This document shows, one piece after another, positions 1-9,215 of a stretch of 25,017 bases of DNA; the first letter of the stretch is position 1; every line of letters starts with the position of its first letter. A program made the position numbers and the translations under genes. The stretch is taken from positions 1 to 25,017 of the IMG/VR virus record IMGVR_UViG_3300006929_003032; one strand, 5' to 3'. The DNA is from a virus. Below the pieces are notes generated by a model. The model was given only the letters and a program-made list of their open reading frames with translations, ran no database searches and was not told the origin of the DNA.

Positions 1-3000
1 GGGATTCTACAAAACTCCTCAAGCAACTTTGTTATTCAGAACCCTATTGATGACAAAGACATTCTATTTAAGATCAAAGATGGTGGGACTACAAAAACCG
101 CTCTGACCTTGGACGGGTCGGAAAACGGTAACGCTACATTTATTGGCAACCTAACCACTTCAGGAACAGTAACCTCAACTGGTCTTAGTGTTGCTGGTTC
201 ACCCAGTTTTCAAGGGGCAGCTTTTACTGCTGCAATAACTACATCTAGCAATGTTTCAATATCATCAGGTACTAACAGGCTGCTTGTATTAAACCCTTCT
301 ATTGGCGTTGGAGGATCACTGACCTCAATAGCATTCCAAAGAGGCGGCACAGATAAGTGGAGAGTATTTCAATATGAAGCTGATTCTAAATTAAGTTTTT
401 ACAACGACATTAGTTCCTTGCATCAGTTTGCTTTAAATAGCGATGGCAGTTGTACTTTTGGTGGAGCAGTAACCGCAAGTGGAACAGGACATCTTTTTGG
501 AAAACTTAATGTAGGCTCGGTTAATAACAGTTTTGATTTTTATAACAATGGAACGTCTTATTTTAACGGAGCCGTTACAGTTGATGACACCCTAACCGTA
601 AACAATAATTTAACTGTAGCTGGAAGCTGCACCCTTGCTGCGATTTCTGGAACCACTGCTGGATTTAGTGGTACATTAACTGTAAACAAAAGCGTAGGCA
701 ACGGTCAGCCCACAGACTCGTCCTCTAGTATCTATCTTAACGACCAATCTTCTCTTGCTGCTGGCATTGGTGGTTCAATAGTTTTTGGAGGAAGATATTC
801 TACAAACAATTTCCTTGGCGGTGGGCCATATATTAGAGGCGTAAAAATAAATGCACAAAGTACAGACTACAGTTTTGGTTTAGCATTTGGAGTTAGAAAA
901 AACGGCGTTAATAGTTCAACTGAGGTAGCTAGATTTGATGAAGAAGGTCAACTAGCACTTAACAACACTACCTACATAAGAACCCCAAATAATACGGGAC
1001 TAGCGTCAGCGTTAATCTGGCGGAGATTAGATAACAGTATTGTTGGTCGCATTGTTGCAGACACCACAAATTTACGAACTCAATTCTGGGACAATAACAG
1101 TGCGGTACTGACTATTGCTCAAGATCAAATTTCCATAGGCACAACTGTTCCAACGCAAACATTACACATCGCCGCAAACGGATCAGGTTCTACAGCAGTT
1201 GATAATCATGGCTATGGACTGCGTGTTCAAGACACTAACCACGCTCACGGAGCAATTGACATTTTACAAAATGGAGACACTGCAACATTTGTTTCGCGCA
1301 GCAATGTTCAAGGTGGTTACGAGTTCAAGAGTTACGCATCTGTAGGCACTGCTACTCATGTTCGTTTAAAAATAAAACAAAACGGTGAAACGCATATTGG
1401 TTCAGACGCACAAGGAGTCGCAATTCACGGGAACACTTCTGGTCTTGGTTCAATAATCGGAGTTTCAAGAGATGGCAGTGCATATAAAGGTTTAGAAGTT
1501 AATGCTTCACCAGTTTATTTAAAACACGCTGGAGCGACTCGTTTAACCACAACTAACGATGGTGTATTTGTTTCTGGGTCAGTTACTCGCACACACAAAA
1601 GAGGTTTATATTTAAACAATAACTACCCGTTAAATTACTCATCAGAAGGGGAAACAGTTTGGTCTATTAACCCGCAGTGGAGTGACACTGAACTACAATC
1701 ATTTTTTAATAGCACTAATGTTAATTTTCAAAACGACTCTACTGCTCCCGCTGGTTATTCAGTTTACATAGCTGGAAATGTAAATGTTGGTGCAACTTAC
1801 GGATCACCATTCCCAATGATACCAGTTGAGCCTGACACTATAATTTATTGTGAGTGCTGGGTAAAAGACGCTGGTGCAGTTGGTCACTACATGGGGTCTA
1901 TTGAGTACAAAGAAGATTTTGGACAACCATCAACTGGTTCAGGAAATCCCGGTTCATACGGATACTGGGTAATGATTAACACTAGCCCCGGTACTTCTGG
2001 ATGGACTAAAGTACACGGTTATCTTGGGCCAAATACGGGCAGCTCAACTGGTCAATGGGAAACGGGAACTAAATATTTTACGCCACAAGCACTGTTTAAT
2101 TACACTCACTCGTCAGGCACAAGAGGCACTTACATTTCAGGCTGGAAATATATAAGGGTCAGCCAAGCTGGTAAGCGTACCTTTTCAGATCCAATTGGTG
2201 TTAACACTACTGCCGATTCCCAAGATGCCCTATCAATTAAAAGTACAGGCGATGGAAGAAATGCTCTGAGCATAAAAGACAACGCTGGCGATGCGATGTT
2301 TAATGTTCGTCAATCTTCTAACGATTGTTTAATCCGTGCTTACAAAGATGGAGGAACGCAAACCCTTCAGTTCCATTCTGATGGAGAGAGTTACATCAAA
2401 GGAGGTTCTGGAGGAAATACCGATTTAAGTTTAGGGGGGCCGGGAGTTACTTCGCATGGCACGTTGGTATTAAATAATAGTGGTGGATCTGCAATTGGTA
2501 AAGTTAGATGCGAAGGAGGAGACGATTCGTTTTATGTTAGCAAACTCGCTGGAGGTGGTGCGTTCAACATTACTAGCAATAATGATATAGTAATAAACAG
2601 TACAGATAATGTCAGTATTGGAGCGTCCGATTTATCAAGCTACGCCGAATCGCCTTATGCAAATAATTTAATTGTAGGTAAATACGCAACTGACTCAACT
2701 GGTCACAATGGTATGACTATTGTTTCTGGCCCTTCCCATATTGGTTCAATTTATTTTTCAGATGGTACTAACGGGAACCAAAGGTACAGAGGTTATATTC
2801 AATATGAACACGGCAACGAAAGATATTCTATCGGTGTTGGTGCTGCTTCAAGGTTATGGGTGGACACTGATGGTCTTAAATTTGCTGCTAACCATTATAT
2901 CCGCAACTCCTCTGGACTAAAACAAATCCGATTTAAAGCTAATGAAGTTTGCTTCAATGAAGACGGGCGTGATGACGTAGACGTTCGTATGGAAGGTGAT

Positions 3001-4014
3001 ACCGACACTAATCTTTTTATTTTAGATGCTTCTGTAGATCGGATTGGAATTGGAGCTTATCCATCAAACAAATTTCATGTAACTCAAGCCGCTGATATAT
3101 CGCCCTCTGCTGGAGGAGCTGGGCAATTTGCAGTAACGGGAAATGGCTACACCACATTCTTAGCCATGAATGGAACTGCGGCATATTTTGGCCACAACTC
3201 AAGTGGTAGAGCGTTGACGTTTATGACCAACGAAACTAACAGACTTTCAATATCTGGTAGTGGGCCAATTACTTTTAACAACGCATACACATTTCCAACA
3301 GCTATCGGAAGTGCTAATCAAGTTTTAGCAGTAGGTGGAGGAGGCACACTAAGCTGGGTAGATCAAAGTGGAGGAGGCAGTGGTAGTGGAACAGTAAGTG
3401 AAACCCACGCTGCACAGACAAACCATGAAGTTGCAGTTCATCTTGGCGGCAATGAGGTAGGTGAAGCTCATAGGCTTTGGTATAATTATAATTCTGGAAC
3501 TTCTGGATTAACTGTAAATGCCGCAAGTCCAGAAACAGGTTCTACATATTCACTTTATGTGGGTGGTGGAATTAAAAGCACAACAGGTGGATTACACATA
3601 ACGGGAGATGGTTATATTTCTTCCAGATTAGGTGTAGCAACTCTAGTAGACACATCCTACGGCATAAAAGTCGCTGGCTATATCGCATCCTACGGACACA
3701 CCACTTGGTCAGATCAAAGATTAAAAGATGACACTTCATTATGGGATACTTCTGAAGCTGCATCGTTAGTAAAAGGCGTTCCAGTTTACAGCTACAAGTG
3801 GAGCGACAAATGCGATGCTAAGAAAATTCAAACACAAGACAGAATCGGATTTCTTGCACATGAGGTTGAGGAGAAAATTAATAAGAACGATTTAGTAGTT
3901 ACATCTACTCATGTGGATAGATATAAGAGCGTCAATCAAACTGACATGATCCCAATCCTTTGGGCAGCGTTGCAAGATGCATTGAAGAGAATAGAAGATT
4001 TGGAAAATAAATAA
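1..4014 (+). CDS. Tail fibre / tailspike with C-terminal S74 intramolecular chaperone (5' end outside window)
   Basis: The reading frame is open from base 1 (frame 1), so the gene begins beyond the left edge; the in-frame TTG at 109 is not a convincing start. The N-terminal part has repeated short β-structured units of the GTVT/GAVTASG type, common in phage fibre shafts. The stretch around bases 1620-2170, rich in aromatic residues and glycine, may be a jelly-roll carbohydrate-binding module. The last ~100 residues match peptidase S74: SDQRLK (bases 3709-3726) supplies the Ser and Lys of the self-cleavage dyad, followed by GFLAHEVEE and a closing coiled coil (ALQDALKRIEDLENK). In known S74 fibres this part assists trimerisation and is then released. 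The product is probably the receptor-binding fibre at the virion tail. Receptor specificity cannot be read from the sequence. Confidence 0.88.
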   Translation, partial: GILQNSSSNFVIQNPIDDKDILFKIKDGGTTKTALTLDGSENGNATFIGNLTTSGTVTSTGLSVAGSPSFQGAAFTAAITTSSNVSISSGTNRLLVLNPSIGVGGSLTSIAFQRGGTDKWRVFQYEADSKLSFYNDISSLHQFALNSDGSCTFGGAVTASGTGHLFGKLNVGSVNNSFDFYNNGTSYFNGAVTVDDTLTVNNNLTVAGSCTLAAISGTTAGFSGTLTVNKSVGNGQPTDSSSSIYLNDQSSLAAGIGGSIVFGGRYSTNNFLGGGPYIRGVKINAQSTDYSFGLAFGVRKNGVNSSTEVARFDEEGQLALNNTTYIRTPNNTGLASALIWRRLDNSIVGRIVADTTNLRTQFWDNNSAVLTIAQDQISIGTTVPTQTLHIAANGSGSTAVDNHGYGLRVQDTNHAHGAIDILQNGDTATFVSRSNVQGGYEFKSYASVGTATHVRLKIKQNGETHIGSDAQGVAIHGNTSGLGSIIGVSRDGSAYKGLEVNASPVYLKHAGATRLTTTNDGVFVSGSVTRTHKRGLYLNNNYPLNYSSEGETVWSINPQWSDTELQSFFNSTNVNFQNDSTAPAGYSVYIAGNVNVGATYGSPFPMIPVEPDTIIYCECWVKDAGAVGHYMGSIEYKEDFGQPSTGSGNPGSYGYWVMINTSPGTSGWTKVHGYLGPNTGSSTGQWETGTKYFTPQALFNYTHSSGTRGTYISGWKYIRVSQAGKRTFSDPIGVNTTADSQDALSIKSTGDGRNALSIKDNAGDAMFNVRQSSNDCLIRAYKDGGTQTLQFHSDGESYIKGGSGGNTDLSLGGPGVTSHGTLVLNNSGGSAIGKVRCEGGDDSFYVSKLAGGGAFNITSNNDIVINSTDNVSIGASDLSSYAESPYANNLIVGKYATDSTGHNGMTIVSGPSHIGSIYFSDGTNGNQRYRGYIQYEHGNERYSIGVGAASRLWVDTDGLKFAANHYIRNSSGLKQIRFKANEVCFNEDGRDDVDVRMEGDTDTNLFILDASVDRIGIGAYPSNKFHVTQAADISPSAGGAGQFAVTGNGYTTFLAMNGTAAYFGHNSSGRALTFMTNETNRLSISGSGPITFNNAYTFPTAIGSANQVLAVGGGGTLSWVDQSGGGSGSGTVSETHAAQTNHEVAVHLGGNEVGEAHRLWYNYNSGTSGLTVNAASPETGSTYSLYVGGGIKSTTGGLHITGDGYISSRLGVATLVDTSYGIKVAGYIASYGHTTWSDQRLKDDTSLWDTSEAASLVKGVPVYSYKWSDKCDAKKIQTQDRIGFLAHEVEEKINKNDLVVTSTHVDRYKSVNQTDMIPILWAALQDALKRIEDLENK

Positions 4015-4015
4015 G

Positions 4016-4447
4016 ATGAGTAATAACAACACATACCGTCTGGTCAGATTAGAACCCAGATGTTTAAGCGACAACCCCCAGTGTTGTTGCGAATTAGTAA
4101 TCGGCCTCACTGCCACTTCGGATGACAATGAGGGTAACTCTGCGTACATTGACGGAATCTGGAAACCGGAAGAAGGCACTATGCTAATGCTAAACGATTT
4201 AACTGCCGAGAAAACTTCAGAGATAGTTAATCAATTTGCAGCAGACCAAAATTGGTGGAGTAGCTTGGACGCTCAATTAGTAAGTCAGGCCCAGCAACCG
4301 ATTAATGCTCAAAACTTTGAAGCACCTACAGTGACTTTGGACACAACAGTTGAGCCAACACCAGAACCAGAACCAGTTACACCTGAACCAACACCTGATC
4401 CTGTTAAGGATGACTCTACAAATGATGAGGAGGTAAACGATGCCTAG
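4016..4447 (+). CDS. Unknown small acidic protein with Pro/Glu-rich tail
   Basis: This 143-residue protein starts one base after the tail fibre stop (TAAGATG), which implies translational coupling in the late operon. The N-terminal part contains a CCC cluster (PQCCCELV) and a few tryptophans. Residues from about 112 form a PEPEP-type repeat followed by an acidic end. I do not recognise a family. Its place between the fibre and the lysis-like genes would suit a small fibre-associated or late accessory protein, but that is inference only. Its 3' end carries the strong ribosome binding site for the next gene. Confidence 0.7.
   Translation: MSNNNTYRLVRLEPRCLSDNPQCCCELVIGLTATSDDNEGNSAYIDGIWKPEEGTMLMLNDLTAEKTSEIVNQFAADQNWWSSLDAQLVSQAQQPINAQNFEAPTVTLDTTVEPTPEPEPVTPEPTPDPVKDDSTNDEEVNDA
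4427..4433 (+). promoter_or_regulatory. Strong Shine-Dalgarno site for the 29-residue gene
   Basis: GAGGAGG lies six bases before the ATG at 4440, inside the end of the preceding gene. It is the best ribosome binding site I see in the window and is the main reason for calling the tiny gene that follows. Confidence 0.7.
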
Positions 4448-4529
4448 TGGCCCAGGAACATATCCTAAACCGGGTAGACCTAAGTCAAAGCCAACTGCAA
4501 GACCTAAAAAGAAAAGTGTTAAAAAATAA
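4440..4529 (+). CDS. 29-residue Pro/Lys-rich basic peptide
   Basis: The ORF begins MPSGPGTYPKPGRPKSKP and ends in a lysine-rich tail (KKKSVKK). It overlaps the end of the preceding gene by eight bases in another frame and has a near-perfect Shine-Dalgarno six bases upstream. Short MPxxGxY...KKK peptides are frequent in late operons of environmental phages, and their role is unknown to me. The strong positive charge would suit nucleic-acid or membrane-surface binding, but this is inference. The strong ribosome binding site and tight packing support a real gene. Confidence 0.6.
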   Translation: MPSGPGTYPKPGRPKSKPTARPKKKSVKK

Positions 4530-4540
4530 GATATAATATT

Positions 4541-4693
4541 ATGGATTTTGATTCAGTAAAAGTTTATTTGGCTAGTGTTGGAGGTATTGGCAACTGGTTT
4601 TTGTCCATAGATGTTTTATTAAAGTGTGCAATTTCTGTAGCCACTTTATTTTATATTATTTTAAAATGTAGAGAATTAATTAGAAAAGGGTAA
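4541..4693 (+). CDS. 50-residue single-span membrane protein, holin-like
   Basis: The protein begins MDFDSVKVYLASVGG and has one hydrophobic span at about residues 24-42 (VLLKCAISVATLFYIILKC), ending in a short basic tail (RELIRKG). One span, an acidic or neutral N-terminus, a basic C-terminus and a position just after the fibre gene fit small phage holins. Its stop overlaps the next ATG (TAATG), so translation is coupled. No Shine-Dalgarno is visible; the start is preceded by ATATAATATT. It could instead be another small phage membrane protein, since holin assignments by size and topology alone are weak. No endolysin is visible next to it. Confidence 0.55.
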   Translation: MDFDSVKVYLASVGGIGNWFLSIDVLLKCAISVATLFYIILKCRELIRKG

Positions 4694-5082
4694 TGGCAGG
4701 GGAATTACAAAACATATTTGACGGTATTTACTCAGCAGTAGTACACGCACAAAAATCAGTCGAAGAGAACTTATCCAATAATGTAAGAGATGGTTATTTT
4801 AATGAAGACGGAACTGCAAAGACTGTGAAAATGACGCTTAACAATAAAGAAGTTGAAGTGCCGTTGTTTACGTTAGTTCCTCATAACACTTTGAAAATAG
4901 ATACGTGTGAAGTTGACTTGGAAGTAAACTTGGATCACGACGGAGAAAAAGCAATTGGCTGTTTGGGTAAACTAAGAAAAAACAAAATGGCGAATATTAA
5001 AATAAAATTTTCCAGCACGAATCAGGCTGAAGGCATGGCGAGAGTTGGAGATAACCTAGTTAAATTAATACCTACAATATAA
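4693..5082 (+). CDS. DUF2589-like protein, short paralogue
   Basis: This 129-residue protein has the β-rich middle typical of DUF2589-like proteins (VPLFTLVPHNTLKIDTCEVDLEV). Its C-terminal EGMARVGDNL segment parallels the EGLARFTQML ending of the next gene, so the two are probably related. It lacks the Ser/His/Gly-rich insert seen in the larger neighbour. Its ATG overlaps the holin-like gene's stop, and AAAAGGG just upstream can serve as ribosome binding site. DUF2589 has no established function that I know of. A virion or accessory role is inferred only from its place in the late operon. Confidence 0.6.
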   Translation: MAGELQNIFDGIYSAVVHAQKSVEENLSNNVRDGYFNEDGTAKTVKMTLNNKEVEVPLFTLVPHNTLKIDTCEVDLEVNLDHDGEKAIGCLGKLRKNKMANIKIKFSSTNQAEGMARVGDNLVKLIPTI

Positions 5083-5086
5083 TATT

Positions 5087-5713
5087 ATGGCAGGAGCAGA
5101 TGATGCGCAGTTGAAGGATTTCCAAGGTCTACCGATCTCGGAACTCATCGTTGACCCGTTGGTCAGTGCCGCTAAAGGGCAGAAGAAATTAGCAGGAGTA
5201 ACTTTGGATTTTGTATCCTCGATTGGGTTTGAGCCTGATCCAGATGATCCAAAGAAAACCAGAACCCGTACCGTTGACGTAGAAGTTGAACGACTGATCA
5301 AAGGTCAAACTAAACCATTAAAGCAAATGGTGAAAATGCCTTTATTGACTATGGTCACGATACCTAATTTATCTATATCAGATGTGAAGGTACATTTTGA
5401 TATGGAGGTTAAATCTCATTCATCAAACACTGAGTCTTCAGAGAACACTCAGAAAGATGAATCCAAGACTGAGGGTCATGCTTCTGTAAGTGGGCATTTC
5501 TGGGGAGTGGGCTTTTCGGCAGGTGGATCTCATTCTAATTCACACACTGGAAGTGTAACAACGAAGTCGGAAAATACTAGAGAGACAGATTTTTCTGCTC
5601 GTTATTCTATTGATGTTGAAGCAACTCAGAATCCACCAGCGGAAGGGTTGGCTCGTTTTACACAAATGTTGGCTTCTACGTTAGAGCCAGTAGACACGGA
5701 AGCAGCAAAATAA
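5087..5713 (+). CDS. DUF2589 family protein
   Basis: The N-terminus (FQGLPISELIVDPLVSAA, then QKKLAGVTLDFVSSIGF) matches the helical start of DUF2589 proteins. A β segment follows (MPLLTMVTIPNLSISDVKV), then a low-complexity Ser/His/Gly/Thr stretch at roughly residues 107-160. The family-type ending is ENTRETDFSARYSIDVEA followed by EGLARFTQML. The length of 208 residues is normal for the family. It lies four bases after its shorter paralogue. The family is known from bacterial genomes and its function is not established. Finding a tandem pair in a phage late operon is the notable point. Confidence 0.7.
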   Translation: MAGADDAQLKDFQGLPISELIVDPLVSAAKGQKKLAGVTLDFVSSIGFEPDPDDPKKTRTRTVDVEVERLIKGQTKPLKQMVKMPLLTMVTIPNLSISDVKVHFDMEVKSHSSNTESSENTQKDESKTEGHASVSGHFWGVGFSAGGSHSNSHTGSVTTKSENTRETDFSARYSIDVEATQNPPAEGLARFTQMLASTLEPVDTEAAK

Positions 5714-5720
5714 TAATAAA

Positions 5721-6140
5721 TTGTTAAATACGGATATAAATATAAATCAACCAATTGCCAAGGCTGTTGAGTGGGCTGGGAATGAAGATTTTGATAATAC
5801 ATTTGGGTGGCATCTTCTGCATGGTTATGTGTGGAGTAATCCTAGTATTTTTCTTATGGCTCGTCCTGTCCCTAAACACAGTATTGAGAATGCGGGAGAA
5901 TTAGTAATTTATGACCGTAGTGTTTGTGATGTTTGGTATGTGTGGCTTGCGGCTGGCGTAAATCCTTTTCAAAAATTTTTAAAGGTAGCCCCGTTTAAGC
6001 TGCCATACGTAGCTTGGCATAGAGACACAGAAGAGGTTGAAAGATTTAAAATATGGTCTTGGGATCATTTTAATAAAGTAACAAAAAAATTAAGGACAAT
6101 AAGACATGGGAAGAAAAAAGCAGAAATACTTGAAGCATGA
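5721..6140 (+). CDS. Unknown phage protein, Trp/aromatic-rich
   Basis: The only start before residue 40 is the TTG at 5721; an in-frame stop at 5691-5693 rules out a much longer form. The 139 residues are rich in Trp and aromatics (WHLLHGYVWSNPSIFLMARP, VWYVWLAAG, YVAWHRD) and end in a basic helix (KVTKKLRTIRHGKKK). Its last 35 bases overlap the next gene in another frame. It sits between the DUF2589 pair and the structural genes, where small acyltransferase-like or virion accessory proteins often lie, but no catalytic motif is clear. Function unknown. Confidence 0.6.
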   Translation: MLNTDININQPIAKAVEWAGNEDFDNTFGWHLLHGYVWSNPSIFLMARPVPKHSIENAGELVIYDRSVCDVWYVWLAAGVNPFQKFLKVAPFKLPYVAWHRDTEEVERFKIWSWDHFNKVTKKLRTIRHGKKKAEILEA

Positions 6141-7140
6141 TTCAATAAATTATGGAGACATGATGAATAAGAATTTAGACGCTCAAGCAGGAGTGTTTGA
6201 TAGATATTTAGATTTAGAAAGTCGCTTCGGGGATCAAGTTACAAAGATGGGTTTGGATCGTGACCAAAAACACTCTGAGCAATTTTATGACATATTAGGA
6301 TACGGAGTAGATCGAATGGGTGATATGGCTAGAGGTCAACAATCTTTGGATCGACAAGCTAACATAGGTGCGCTTCGAGACTTAGGCCCACAAGCAATGG
6401 AAGCTTTTGGTGCAGCAGATCCGCGCCAAATGGAAATATCTAATATGTTAATGGACGATTCTATTGAAGGACTACAAAACCGTGGCAAATTAAGTAATAT
6501 TGATTCAAGACGATTAAGTCAGGATGCAATTGGATTAAAAAGTGCGATGGGTTTTGGTACTGGGCCGGAAACAATTGCTTATGCAACTGGTGAATTACAG
6601 CAAGGTCGTGAGCGGCGAATGAATCAATCAAGAAACAACGCCTATAGAGCGCAAACTATGCGTAATCAATTATACGGAAATCCGTTAATGGGATTGCTAA
6701 GTCAAAACGCTAATGTGAATCCGTTAATGGCACTTCAATCAAACTCACAATTGGGAGGCTACACTGATCAGGATGTATTAAATCCTGAATCTCCAATGGG
6801 AACACAACTGCAACTTGCAGATCGTAATGCGCGATTACAAACTAATATGGCTAATAGACAAATTAAGGCTCAGAACCGGGCTAATAAAGTAGCGAATATT
6901 ATGGATGGAGTAAAAACGGCATCTCAAGTTGCTACATTATTTTGTTGGGTAGCTAGGGAAGTGTATGGGTCAACAAATCCAAAATGGTTGCAGTTTAGAA
7001 GTTATATGATGATGGATTCGCCAAGGTGGTTGTTAAGAATTTATTTAAGGCACGGTGAGAGGTTTGCTCAATGGCTTAAAAACCATGCTTGGTTAAAGCC
7101 AATCTTGCGCAAATGGATGGATACAAAAATTAAGGACTAA
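6106..7140 (+). CDS. Probable virion structural protein with CFI-box-like C-terminus
   Basis: This 344-residue protein is mostly helical and rich in Gln, Asn, Met and Arg (for example MNQSRNNAYRAQTMRNQLYG), as is typical of internal virion or ejection proteins of podoviruses. The last ~60 residues begin FCWVAREVYGS and continue with an LQFR motif, two Trp residues and a basic end. This resembles the C-terminal CFI box (C-F-I-A-x-x-x-Y-G ... LR-x-F-R) found at the ends of many unrelated bacterial and phage proteins. The ATG at 6106 is supported by AAGGA about ten bases upstream and creates a 35-base overlap with the previous gene. The exact virion location is unknown; its place directly before the portal suggests a head-tail or internal protein. 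Confidence 0.65.
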   Translation: MGRKKQKYLKHDSINYGDMMNKNLDAQAGVFDRYLDLESRFGDQVTKMGLDRDQKHSEQFYDILGYGVDRMGDMARGQQSLDRQANIGALRDLGPQAMEAFGAADPRQMEISNMLMDDSIEGLQNRGKLSNIDSRRLSQDAIGLKSAMGFGTGPETIAYATGELQQGRERRMNQSRNNAYRAQTMRNQLYGNPLMGLLSQNANVNPLMALQSNSQLGGYTDQDVLNPESPMGTQLQLADRNARLQTNMANRQIKAQNRANKVANIMDGVKTASQVATLFCWVAREVYGSTNPKWLQFRSYMMMDSPRWLLRIYLRHGERFAQWLKNHAWLKPILRKWMDTKIKD

Positions 7141-7145
7141 ATAAC

Positions 7146-9215
7146 ATGGCTAAAGATTACGAGTTAGATTTAGAGGAATTGGTGGTTGAGTACAGTGAAG
7201 CATTGTCTTCGACATTGTTGACTCGACGAGATGAAAACAGAAGGGAGCGATTTAACGAGTGGTCGGGCCAAAGTTCTGATGGGCGTAAATGGAAACGTAA
7301 TCTGGGTAAAAACCCGGTTCCATTTGATGGATGCTCTGATGCGCGAATTCCTTTGGTTGATTCTTATGTTCAAGAAGATGTTGATATGTTGATGACATCT
7401 TTAAGGCAGATGAGAATTACAGCAAGCCCAACAGAAAGCGGGGATGCTAAACGTGCTTTTATGGTCAGCAATCTTTTGCGTTGGGTAATGGAAAACCAGA
7501 TGAAAGAGTTTTTCCATGAAGCAGAATTGGCAGCTAACTATTATTGTGAAAATGGTTTGGCTTTGGTGAGTGTTCTTTGGCAGCAGGAAACCAGTGCAGC
7601 TTATCGTGAAATTGACATGGAAACGATAGGTGCTTGGGCGGCAGAGCAGGAGCCTGACAGTGTGGGTGCTGGCTTGCCTGAAATAATAATGAACGAAGAA
7701 CTTGAAGACCAAGCAATGGTATTGGGTCGGGATCTTCTGGATGATGATTTACCTGATAAAGTAATTCGTAAAATTATAAAGGATCTACGTAATGATGGAG
7801 TTGCAGTTTATACTGCACCTGAATTAATAAAGAATCGTCCTGAAATAAAAGCGTTACGTGTTGGTGAAGATGTGTTTTTTCCACAAGACACTACAGATTT
7901 GCAAGATGCTCGCAGAATATTTTGGAGGCAATTTATGACTGCTGAACAGTTAAAAGATGCAAAGGACGCGCGAGGTTGGGATGCTGAATGGACAGATCAT
8001 GTTTTGGATCGGGCTGAAGGAATAAGTAATGCTGAGTGGGCTGGAGTAACAAATCGTAATCGAATCAACAGGCCCGGTTTAACTGATTTAGATACACGTA
8101 AATTGTATGAAGTAGTTCATGCGTTTGAACGTCGATGTGATGAAAACGGTGTGCCGGGTATTTATTACATTGTCTTTAATCCACATACGAGATCAACCGA
8201 TGGGGGTAAGCAGATTGTTGGTCGAGAAGAATTGTTAAATTACGGGCATGGTCAATATCCATTTGTTGCATTTAGGCGTGAGCATTTAAGTCGTAGGCTT
8301 GATGATAGTCGTGGGTATGGAGAAATCGCAGCAACTTGGCAGCGGCAGATCAAAACTGAATATGATCAAAGAACAGATCGTTCTTACCTATCGACCATGC
8401 CTCCATTGATGCACCCAGTCGGTCGTGCGCCTAGCAAGATCGGCCCAGGTGTAATGGTTCCACGTATGAGGCCGGATGATTATCAGTACATGGATTCTCC
8501 AAGGTTAGATGGGGGAAGCAAAGAGGTGGAGAATACAGTGCGTGAAATGGCTGATAGATATTTTGGCAGACCAGTTGGTAATGAAAATCAATTTTATGCC
8601 CGGATGCGTCAGCAAGGAATGATTTCCAAATGGTTGCGTTATTGGAGTGAAATAGGATGCCAATGTTTGCAGTTGATGCAGCAGTTTATGGATGACGAAA
8701 TTTATTTTCGTGTCGTTGGATCTAGGCAAGCTGAACCGATCCGGGTTGGTCGTGACGAAGTTCAGGGTCAATATGATGTAATGGTTTATTACAATGTTGC
8801 CAATTTGGACATGGAGCTAGTTAAAGAGAAATTAAATCTACTTAAACTTGCGGTTGAGTTTGATGTTAATGGAGTGGTGGATCGGACTTCTGCAATGGAA
8901 GTGTTGTTTGAGTTTATTGATCCGCAACTTGGTGAGCGCTTATTAAAGCCTGAAGAACAGGCAAGCCAACAAGAGATCGAAGATGAAAGAACAGCCTTCG
9001 CGCAAATTGCTGCCGGAGCAGATGTTGATATTAAACCGGGACAAGCTCATCAGTTAAGGCTTCAAGAATTACAACGCTTACTACAAAGCGAAACAGCACA
9101 ATCAGCAATGCAAGGAGACAAGAGTTTTGCAGATCGGGTCATCAAACGGGCAAAACAGCATGAGCATCAGTTGCAACAAAGTGAAAATGCCAAAATAGGA
9201 AGGTTAGGTGCTTAA
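7146..9215 (+). CDS. Portal protein (large, P22/SU10-like)
   Basis: At 689 residues this is in the size range of large podovirus portals. The N-terminal region (NPVPFDGCSDARIPLVDSY, then QEDVDMLMTSLR) is the opening I associate with this class. The central part includes YGHGQYPFVAFRREHL, RGYGEIAATWQRQIKTEYDQ and a PPLMHPVGR loop. A long helical, Gln-rich C-terminus matches the barrel/coil end of such portals. Portals form the dodecameric DNA channel at one head vertex. The start at 7146 follows an AAGGA-containing leader. The terminase normally found nearby is not in this window. The family call is from remembered conserved segments, not from a search. Confidence 0.82.
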   Translation: MAKDYELDLEELVVEYSEALSSTLLTRRDENRRERFNEWSGQSSDGRKWKRNLGKNPVPFDGCSDARIPLVDSYVQEDVDMLMTSLRQMRITASPTESGDAKRAFMVSNLLRWVMENQMKEFFHEAELAANYYCENGLALVSVLWQQETSAAYREIDMETIGAWAAEQEPDSVGAGLPEIIMNEELEDQAMVLGRDLLDDDLPDKVIRKIIKDLRNDGVAVYTAPELIKNRPEIKALRVGEDVFFPQDTTDLQDARRIFWRQFMTAEQLKDAKDARGWDAEWTDHVLDRAEGISNAEWAGVTNRNRINRPGLTDLDTRKLYEVVHAFERRCDENGVPGIYYIVFNPHTRSTDGGKQIVGREELLNYGHGQYPFVAFRREHLSRRLDDSRGYGEIAATWQRQIKTEYDQRTDRSYLSTMPPLMHPVGRAPSKIGPGVMVPRMRPDDYQYMDSPRLDGGSKEVENTVREMADRYFGRPVGNENQFYARMRQQGMISKWLRYWSEIGCQCLQLMQQFMDDEIYFRVVGSRQAEPIRVGRDEVQGQYDVMVYYNVANLDMELVKEKLNLLKLAVEFDVNGVVDRTSAMEVLFEFIDPQLGERLLKPEEQASQQEIEDERTAFAQIAAGADVDIKPGQAHQLRLQELQRLLQSETAQSAMQGDKSFADRVIKRAKQHEHQLQQSENAKIGRLGA

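Noticed and set aside
1-4014. Start of the tail fibre at the TTG at 109
   Set aside because: The frame stays open to base 1 with typical fibre sequence (IQNPIDDKDILFKIKDGGTT), so the gene continues past the left edge.
3892-4179. 95-residue - strand ORF across the tail fibre end
   Set aside because: It is antisense to the S74 chaperone coding region and the next gene and has no ribosome site or context.
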